Shown here: one piece after another, positions 58,604-64,000 of the stretch
How the letters are laid out: the number at the start of each line of letters is the position of its first letter
Numbering within the stretch: position 1 is the stretch's first letter
Assembly (NCBI GenBank): GCA_965199875.1
Contig: OZ241346.1
Location: 434,001 to 498,000 of the forward strand
Reading direction: 5' to 3'
Length of the DNA: 64,000 nt
DNA from: VXYL01 sp965199875
GTDB lineage: Bacteria; Pseudomonadota; Gammaproteobacteria; Pseudomonadales; Azotimanducaceae
Translations under genes and position numbers: made by a program
The notes under the pieces: generated by a model
What the model saw: the letters and a program-made list of their open reading frames with translations, nothing else
Database searches by the model: none
Told to the model about the DNA's origin: nothing

Positions 58604-61600
58604 CTATGCGCGCGCCGCTCCCGCCCGTAGCCGCTCCAGCGTTTTCGTCACCGCCTGCGGGGAGCCGGTGCGCCGCGCCAGCAAGGCGTAGAAGGAGGGT
58701 ACGACGAACAGCGTCAGCAGCGTCGCCAAGGTCACGCCGGAGAACACCACCACGCCGAGCACCGTGCGGCTCTCCGAGCCCGCCCCGGCGGCGAGGATCA
58801 GCGGGATCGAGCCCATCACGGTGGAGATGGTCGTCATCACCACCGGGCGCAGGCGGATGCCGGACGCCTCGACGATGGCGTCCTCGAAGGAGCGCCCGGC
58901 GTCGCGCAGCTGGTTGATGAACTCGACGATCAGCACGCCGTTCTTGGCGGCGATGCCGATCAGCATCACCACGCCGATCTGGCTGTAGATGTTGATGGTC
59001 GAACCGGTGAGATACAGCCCCAGGAGCGCCCCGGTGACCGCCAGCGGCACAGTCGCCAGGATGACGAACGGATGCACGAAGCTCTCGAACTGCGCCGCCA
59101 GCACCAGGAAGACGATCAACAGCGCGAGGCCGAAGGTGAACATCAGGCCGCCGGTGGACTCCTTGTACTCCAAGGACTCCCCCTGGTAGTCGATGCGGGC
59201 TTCGTCCGGGAACGATTCGCGCACGACGCGCTCGAGGAAGCCCAGCGCGTCGCCAAGCGCGACGCCGGGCGCCAGGCTGGCCGAGATGGTCACCGAGCGC
59301 AAGCGGTTGTAGCGATTCAGCGCGCCCGGCCCGGCGCGCTCGTCGACGCGCACCAGGTTGGCCAGCGGTATCAGCTCGCCGGTCCGTTCAGAGCGCACGT
59401 GGATGTTCGTCAGATCCTCGGCCGCGGCGCGCTGGTCGTCCTTCGCCTGCAGGATCACGTCGTACTCTTCGCCATCCTTCACGTAGGTGGTGATGCGCTG
59501 CTCGCTCATCATCGTCGCCAGCGTGCGGCCGATGTTCTGCACGGATACGCCCAGCGCCGCGGCGCGGTTCTTGTCGATGCGCACGATGGCCTGGGGCTGG
59601 GTCTCCTTGAGGTTGCTGTCCAGCCGCAGCAGGCCCGGGAACTCGCCGGCGCGTTCGACGATCTCGTCGCGCCAGTCCGCCAGCGTGTCGTAGTCCGGGC
59701 CGCCGAGCACGAACTGCACCGGCTGGCCGCCGCCCATCCGCGACAGACCCGAGCGCATGAACGCGAAGGCGCGCACGCCCGGCACGGTCTGCCAGGCCGC
59801 GGTGGCCCGGCCGGCCGCCTCGGCGGTGGACACCGAGCGCTCCTGCCAAGGCTTCATGGACACCATGATCACGCCGCTGTTCGAGGCGTTGCCGCCCCAG
59901 CCGGGCACCGCCATCACCACGACGTCCGCAATGCCCTCGTCGACCATCTGCATGGCTGGCACTTCGAGCTTGAGCACCTCGCGCTTCATGCGCTCGATGC
60001 CCATGCCTTCGGCACCGGAGACCATCGCCATGAACGAGCCCTGGTCCTCCTGCGGCGCGTACTCCTGCGGCACGGCGTCGAGCAGCCAGTAGGCCGCGCC
60101 GAGCGCACCCAGAGCGACCAGAAGCGCCGCCCACGGGTGCGCGATCAGCACCCGCAGCGCCGCGCAATAGCGGCCGCGAAGGCCGGCGAAGCCGTGGTCG
60201 ATCCAGCGCGAGAGGCGGCTCTCCTCGCCGCGCTGGCGCAGCAGCTTGGCGCACATCACCGGCGTCAGGGAAAGCGCCAGCACGCTGGAGAACACCACGG
60301 CGGCGGCGATGGTCACCGCCAGTTCGCCGAAGATCACGCCGATGTTGTCGGTGAGGAACATGATCGGCGTGAACACCGCCACCAGCACGGCGGTGGTGGC
60401 GATCACGGCGAACGCCACTTGACGCGCGCCGTTGTAGGCCGCCAACAGCGGCGCTTCGCCGTCTTCGATGCGGCGATGGATGTTCTCCAGCACGACGATG
60501 GCGTCGTCCACCACCAGGCCGATGGAGAGCACCAGCGCCAGCAGCGTGATCAGATTCACGGTGAAGCCGAACGCCGCCAGGGCGATGAACGCGGAGACGA
60601 GGCAGATGGGGATGGTGACGGCCGGTATGGCCATGGTGCGCAGCGAGCCGAGGAAGGCGAGGATGACGAGGCTCACCAGCACGATGGTAACGGCGATGGT
60701 GCGGTAGACGGAGTTGATCGCTTCGCGGATGAACACCGAGTCGTCGCTGCCGGTGGAGAGTTCGATGTGTTCCGGCAGCGTCTCGTTGAGACGGATGATC
60801 TGCGCCTTGGCCGCCTCCAGGGTTTCCAGCGTGTTGGCGGTGGACTGCTTGATGATGCCGATGCTCACCGTCGGCAGGGCGTTGGCGCGGTAGATGGCGC
60901 GGTGGTCCCGGGGCGCCACCTCCACTTCCGCCACTTCGCCGAGGCGCACCAGGTGGCCGTCTTCGCCGCGGGTGATCACCAGCTGGCGGAAGTCCGCCGC
61001 GGACTGGAAGCCGCGGGCGATGCGCACGGTGAGTTCGCGGGTGGGCGTGTCGATGCGGCCAGCCGGCAGTTCCAGGTTCTCGCGCCGCAGCGCCGCTTCG
61101 ATGTCGCCGACGGTGAGGTCGCGCGCCGCCAGGGCCAGGCGGTCGATCCACACGCGCATCGCCGGTCTCGCCCCGTAGACGCTGGCGTTGGCGACGCCGG
61201 GAATCACCGCGAAGCGGTCGGCGATGTAGCGGTCGGTGTAGTCGGTGAGATCCATGCGGCTGAGCTGCTTGCTCACCACGTTGATGTACATCACCGGGCG
61301 CGCATCGGAATCCTGCTTGCGCACTTCCGGCGGGCGCACGTCTTCCGGCAGCCAGCGGTTCACCCGGGAGACGCGATCGCGCACGTCGTTGGCGGCGGAA
61401 TCGATGTCGCGGTCCAAGTCGAACTCGATGTTGATGAAGGAACCGCCGTCGCGGCTCGTCGAGCGGATGGACTTGATGCCCTCGATGCCGCTGATCTGGT
61501 CCTCGATCACCGCCGTCACCCGCGACTCCACCACGTCGTTGGCGGCGCCGGGGTAGGACGTGCTGATGGACACCACCGGCGGCGTGACGTCCGGGTATTC

Positions 61601-61705
61601 GCGCAGCGGCAGCACGGAGAACGAGAGGATGCCGAACGCCACCAGCGTCAAGCTGATGACGGTGGCGAAGACCGGGCGCTTTACGGATACGTCGGACAGC
61701 CACAT
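58604..61705 (-). CDS. RND efflux pump inner-membrane transporter
   Basis: 1,033 residues, usual HAE-1 RND length, with twelve helices and two large periplasmic loops. Starts MWLSDVSVKRPVFATVISL; the proton-relay Asp pair is in LSIGLVVDDAIVVLENI and the matching Lys in IGIAAKNGVLIVEF. It swaps protons for hydrophobic compounds and pushes them out through a TolC-type channel (not in the window). Three bases separate it from the upstream adaptor gene, so they form an operon. Substrate unknown; nearer to MexF/AcrB-type pumps than to metal pumps. Confidence 0.94.
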   Translation of the reverse strand: MWLSDVSVKRPVFATVISLTLVAFGILSFSVLPLREYPDVTPPVVSISTSYPGAANDVVESRVTAVIEDQISGIEGIKSIRSTSRDGGSFINIEFDLDRDIDSAANDVRDRVSRVNRWLPEDVRPPEVRKQDSDARPVMYINVVSKQLSRMDLTDYTDRYIADRFAVIPGVANASVYGARPAMRVWIDRLALAARDLTVGDIEAALRRENLELPAGRIDTPTRELTVRIARGFQSAADFRQLVITRGEDGHLVRLGEVAEVEVAPRDHRAIYRANALPTVSIGIIKQSTANTLETLEAAKAQIIRLNETLPEHIELSTGSDDSVFIREAINSVYRTIAVTIVLVSLVILAFLGSLRTMAIPAVTIPICLVSAFIALAAFGFTVNLITLLALVLSIGLVVDDAIVVLENIHRRIEDGEAPLLAAYNGARQVAFAVIATTAVLVAVFTPIMFLTDNIGVIFGELAVTIAAAVVFSSVLALSLTPVMCAKLLRQRGEESRLSRWIDHGFAGLRGRYCAALRVLIAHPWAALLVALGALGAAYWLLDAVPQEYAPQEDQGSFMAMVSGAEGMGIERMKREVLKLEVPAMQMVDEGIADVVVMAVPGWGGNASNSGVIMVSMKPWQERSVSTAEAAGRATAAWQTVPGVRAFAFMRSGLSRMGGGQPVQFVLGGPDYDTLADWRDEIVERAGEFPGLLRLDSNLKETQPQAIVRIDKNRAAALGVSVQNIGRTLATMMSEQRITTYVKDGEEYDVILQAKDDQRAAAEDLTNIHVRSERTGELIPLANLVRVDERAGPGALNRYNRLRSVTISASLAPGVALGDALGFLERVVRESFPDEARIDYQGESLEYKESTGGLMFTFGLALLIVFLVLAAQFESFVHPFVILATVPLAVTGALLGLYLTGSTINIYSQIGVVMLIGIAAKNGVLIVEFINQLRDAGRSFEDAIVEASGIRLRPVVMTTISTVMGSIPLILAAGAGSESRTVLGVVVFSGVTLATLLTLFVVPSFYALLARRTGSPQAVTKTLERLRAGAARA

Positions 61706-61708
61706 GGC

Positions 61709-62815
61709 TTAACCCGGCTGACCGGGGGCTTGGCCGGCCTGCTCCGCCAGGCGCACCGGCGCGCCGTTGCGCACCTTGAGCACGCCTTCGGTGATCACTT
61801 GCTGGCCCGGCGCCAAGCCGGAGAGGACCTCGATCCAGCCTGCTTGCCGCGCACCCATGTCGATGCTGGTGATGGTCGCCTGCTGTTCCTCGCCGAGCGT
61901 GTACACGAAGGTCTGGCCGCCGCGCTGCAGCAACGCCGTTTCCGGCACGGCAAGGGCCTCGCGGCTGGACGTGGTGAGCACCACCGCCATCAGCATGCCG
62001 GGGCGCAGCAGCAGCTCCGCGTTGTCGATCAACGCCCGCACCGGCACGGCGCGAGTGGTGGGGTTCACGCGGGAGCCCACCGTCGCGACTTCGGCGGAGA
62101 AGGAGCGATCGGGGAACGCCGCGCTCTGCGCCGTCAGCCGCAAGCCGGGCTGCACGACGCCCAGGTGAATCTCCGGTATCGAGAAGTCCAGCTTGACGAC
62201 GGAGATGTCGTCCAGCGTGGTGATGGGCGTTCCCGGCGTGATGAGCGTGCCGGCGCTCACCTGGCGGAAGCCGAGCAGACCGGCGAACGGGGCGCGCACC
62301 AGGCGGTCGTCCAAGCGCGCGAGAATGGCCTGGTGGCGGGCCGTCATGGCGGCCAGCCGCGCCTGCGCCTCGTCGACGTCCGAGACCGGCACGCTGCTTT
62401 GGTCCAAGAGGTTCTTCAGCCGCTCGTACTGGGTGCGGGCATCCAGCACGTTGGCTTCGGCCTCGGCAAGCTGCGCCGTTTGCTCCTCGTTGGTGAGCTC
62501 CACCAGAACGTCGCCCTTGGCCACGAAGTCGCCGTCGTCGAAGCGCACTTGACGGATGGCGTCCGTGACCTTGGCGGTGATGGTGAGGGATTCGTTGGCG
62601 AGCGTGGTGCCCACCGCCTCGACCACGTCGTTGAGCGGGCGCAGCGTGGCTGGTTCCGCCACCACCAAGGTGGCTGGCCGGCCGCCAAAGCCGCCGCGCC
62701 CGCCAGCCGGCGCGGAAGCGTCGTCGCAGCCGGCTGCCAGCAACAGCGCGACAGCCGCCCATCGACTGGTCCGCACCGCAAACGGGCCCGGACGCTCATC
62801 GCCCGCCGCGATCAT
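61709..62815 (-). CDS. RND pump periplasmic adaptor (membrane fusion lipoprotein)
   Basis: 368 residues. A lipobox LAAGC near residue 30 points to lipid anchoring in the inner membrane. Then barrel-sandwich and alpha-hairpin domains (VRFDDGDFVAKGDVLVEL, later RAPFAGLLGFRQVSAGTLI cut to core APFAG), a beta barrel and a membrane-proximal domain. It joins the RND transporter to the outer-membrane channel. First gene of the two-gene operon; no adjacent regulator is seen. Confidence 0.92.
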   Translation of the reverse strand: MIAAGDERPGPFAVRTSRWAAVALLLAAGCDDASAPAGGRGGFGGRPATLVVAEPATLRPLNDVVEAVGTTLANESLTITAKVTDAIRQVRFDDGDFVAKGDVLVELTNEEQTAQLAEAEANVLDARTQYERLKNLLDQSSVPVSDVDEAQARLAAMTARHQAILARLDDRLVRAPFAGLLGFRQVSAGTLITPGTPITTLDDISVVKLDFSIPEIHLGVVQPGLRLTAQSAAFPDRSFSAEVATVGSRVNPTTRAVPVRALIDNAELLLRPGMLMAVVLTTSSREALAVPETALLQRGGQTFVYTLGEEQQATITSIDMGARQAGWIEVLSGLAPGQQVITEGVLKVRNGAPVRLAEQAGQAPGQPG

Positions 62816-62990
62816 CCTTCACGTCCAAACGGCGTACCGACCCCGCGTCCACCGTGCTGCCGCGCTCGACCTGCTTGCGCCTCTGCCTGCGCTCCCAGTC
62901 GCTGATCTCCAGGACGTCCGAGCCGGGTTCCACGGCTTGGACGTCGAACTTCCACGGCGGGATGTCGCTGCTGAGAACCGCCGTGGCCAA
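62796..62990 (-). CDS. Possible small protein of unknown function
   Basis: A 64-codon frame (MATAVLSSDIPPWKFDVQAV..., then SDWERRQRRKQVERG) overlaps the adaptor start by 20 bases. The charged, ordered text is more protein-like than its neighbours, but I recognise no family and it may be a fragment. The rest of the 62816-63318 gap shows no supported gene. Confidence 0.25.
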   Translation of the reverse strand: MATAVLSSDIPPWKFDVQAVEPGSDVLEISDWERRQRRKQVERGSTVDAGSVRRLDVKDDRGGR

Positions 62991-63318
62991 GGGCCGAGGC
63001 CGATGCTACTCGCACCGCGGTGGCAGGTGTCGAGGCGTCCATTGAGGCCGTCATCGAGGGCGAGGCCACTCGATTGAGCGGCGAGGACGCCCGGGCACCG
63101 TCGGCCGAAGAAAGCCGCGAGGGTCTGTCGGGTGGGTGATGGCCATGCGTCCCATCATAGCGAAATACGTACCACGCTGGGTCCCTCCCCTCGCGCTCTC
63201 CAAGCTGCGCACTAGCCCGCTCAGCGCAACCGCGAACGCAGACCTCTTTGCCTCTTTACCGAAGGCAACGGGCGTGGTTTACTGCGTCGAACTTGGCGGG
63301 CGAAGACGCGGAGGACAC

Positions 63319-63855
63319 ATGGCCGAGAAGCGCATGGCAGGTTGGGGCGATGCGGCGAAGCTGCCTGCGGCGGCCTTGGCTGCGCTGCTGGTCACTGGCT
63401 GCGCCTGTGGATTTGGCGAGCAGTGCGTCGGCCCTTGCGAAGAAGACGTACCTCCGCCAGTGGTTGCGGAACCGCCGCCGACCCCGCCGCCCCCGCCGCC
63501 CCCGCCGGAGCCGCCCAAACCGCCGGCGATGCGCGTCGTCTACTTCGACTTCGACGATGCCACCGTCCGCCCCGAAGACATGGCGCTGCTGTCCAGGCAC
63601 GCCGCCTTTCTGCGCGACCACGACGGCTATGCCGTCACCGTCGAGGGACACTGCGACGAGCGCGGCGCGGAGAGCTACAACGACGGCCTTGGCATGAAGC
63701 GGGCGCAAGCGGTGCATGACGTGCTGACGGCCAAGGGCGTTGCCGCCGCGCGCATCGAAGCCGTGAGCTTCGGCGAGAGCCGCCCGGCGAGCGCCGGCCG
63801 CAGCGAGGCGGACTGGGCGAAGAACCGCCGCGCCGTCATCATCTACTACGAGTAG
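63319..63855 (+). CDS. pal: Peptidoglycan-associated lipoprotein Pal
   Basis: 178 residues from ATG 63319 with GGAGGA just upstream; the frame is open further up but has no signal there. Lipobox LLVTGC near residue 28, a Pro-rich linker (about 45-70, many PPP runs), then an OmpA-like domain with VEGHCDERGAESYN and KRAQAVHDVL, the Pal version of the diaminopimelate-binding motif. It ties the outer membrane to peptidoglycan as part of Tol-Pal. The tolQRAB genes are not directly upstream as they usually are. The Pro-rich linker is unusually long for Pal. Confidence 0.88.
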   Translation: MAEKRMAGWGDAAKLPAAALAALLVTGCACGFGEQCVGPCEEDVPPPVVAEPPPTPPPPPPPPEPPKPPAMRVVYFDFDDATVRPEDMALLSRHAAFLRDHDGYAVTVEGHCDERGAESYNDGLGMKRAQAVHDVLTAKGVAAARIEAVSFGESRPASAGRSEADWAKNRRAVIIYYE

Positions 63856-63869
63856 GACGGCACCTGCCT

Positions 63870-63929
63870 GGGGACGTGTCGGGCTTCGCTCGCGCCTGGT
63901 GTCCAAAGTGCGGATTCGGGCACGTCCCC
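63870..63929. other. Inverted repeat after pal
   Basis: GGGGACGTG (63870-63878) and CACGTCCCC (63921-63929) are perfect 9-base arms around 42 bases, 15 bases after the pal stop. It could be a terminator or a REP-like element; there is no T run. The remaining bases to 64000 show nothing I can name. Confidence 0.45.
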
Positions 63930-64000
63930 GATAGAGGCGAGGGTGGTGCGGCACCCCGTTGAACGACCGCGCGCCGCTGCCGCCGTGCGCGTCCGTGCTC

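Overview
The window reads as chromosome of an uncultured, high-GC gammaproteobacterium. Basis: gene orders kept in Gammaproteobacteria such as Pseudomonas (lptD-surA-rsmA-apaG-apaH with divergent amgK-murU; rpe-gph-trpE; lolCDE next to DUF2062 and comEC), full outer-membrane machinery (LptD, SurA, Lol, Pal, RND pump, porin) and no Gram-positive or archaeal features. I see no rRNA, tRNA, CRISPR array or prophage. The species cannot be told from sequence alone.

Layout. (1) 1-22 kb, minus strand: two tandem copies of a giant exported protein gene built from GLUG-motif domains, Asp-rich calcium-type loops, putative Ig domains and Calx-beta-like repeats; the complete copy ends in leucine-rich repeats. 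The left copy runs off the window. Between them lies a scar: a frameshifted 3' fragment of clpB, then a copy of the clpB-giant spacer. The scar shows that a unit of [clpB 3' end + promoter + giant gene] was tandemly duplicated. The left copy has a 15-G run in its leader where the right copy has 6. (2) 22-31 kb: clpB, comEC, divergent DUF2062 gene, and a lolE-lolD-lolC operon interrupted by two 99-bp repeats. (3) 31-41 kb: vapB remnant, enoyl-CoA hydratase, heterodimeric ABC exporter, AlgE-like porin, fused double CaiB CoA-transferase, Uma2 protein. (4) 41-48.7 kb: rpe-gph-trpE, a FAD amine-oxidase-like enzyme and a membrane glycosyltransferase whose 3' end runs into an IS4-type transposase remnant. 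(5) 48.7-57 kb: murU-amgK facing away from lptD-surA-rsmA-apaG-apaH-cca. (6) 57-64 kb: a 133-bp element with perfect 12-bp inverted ends, tsaD, an RND pump with its lipoprotein adaptor, and pal.

How the genes work together. Most of the window is envelope biology: LPS insertion (LptD), outer-membrane protein chaperoning (SurA), lipoprotein release (LolCDE), envelope anchoring (Pal), cell-wall sugar recycling (AmgK/MurU) and efflux (RND, ABC). The giant proteins are secreted by a Sec-type signal and look like surface or matrix proteins. Their repeat architecture, recent duplication, mosaic exchange and homopolymer tract suggest a diversifying and possibly phase-variable surface system, which is the most novel part of the window.
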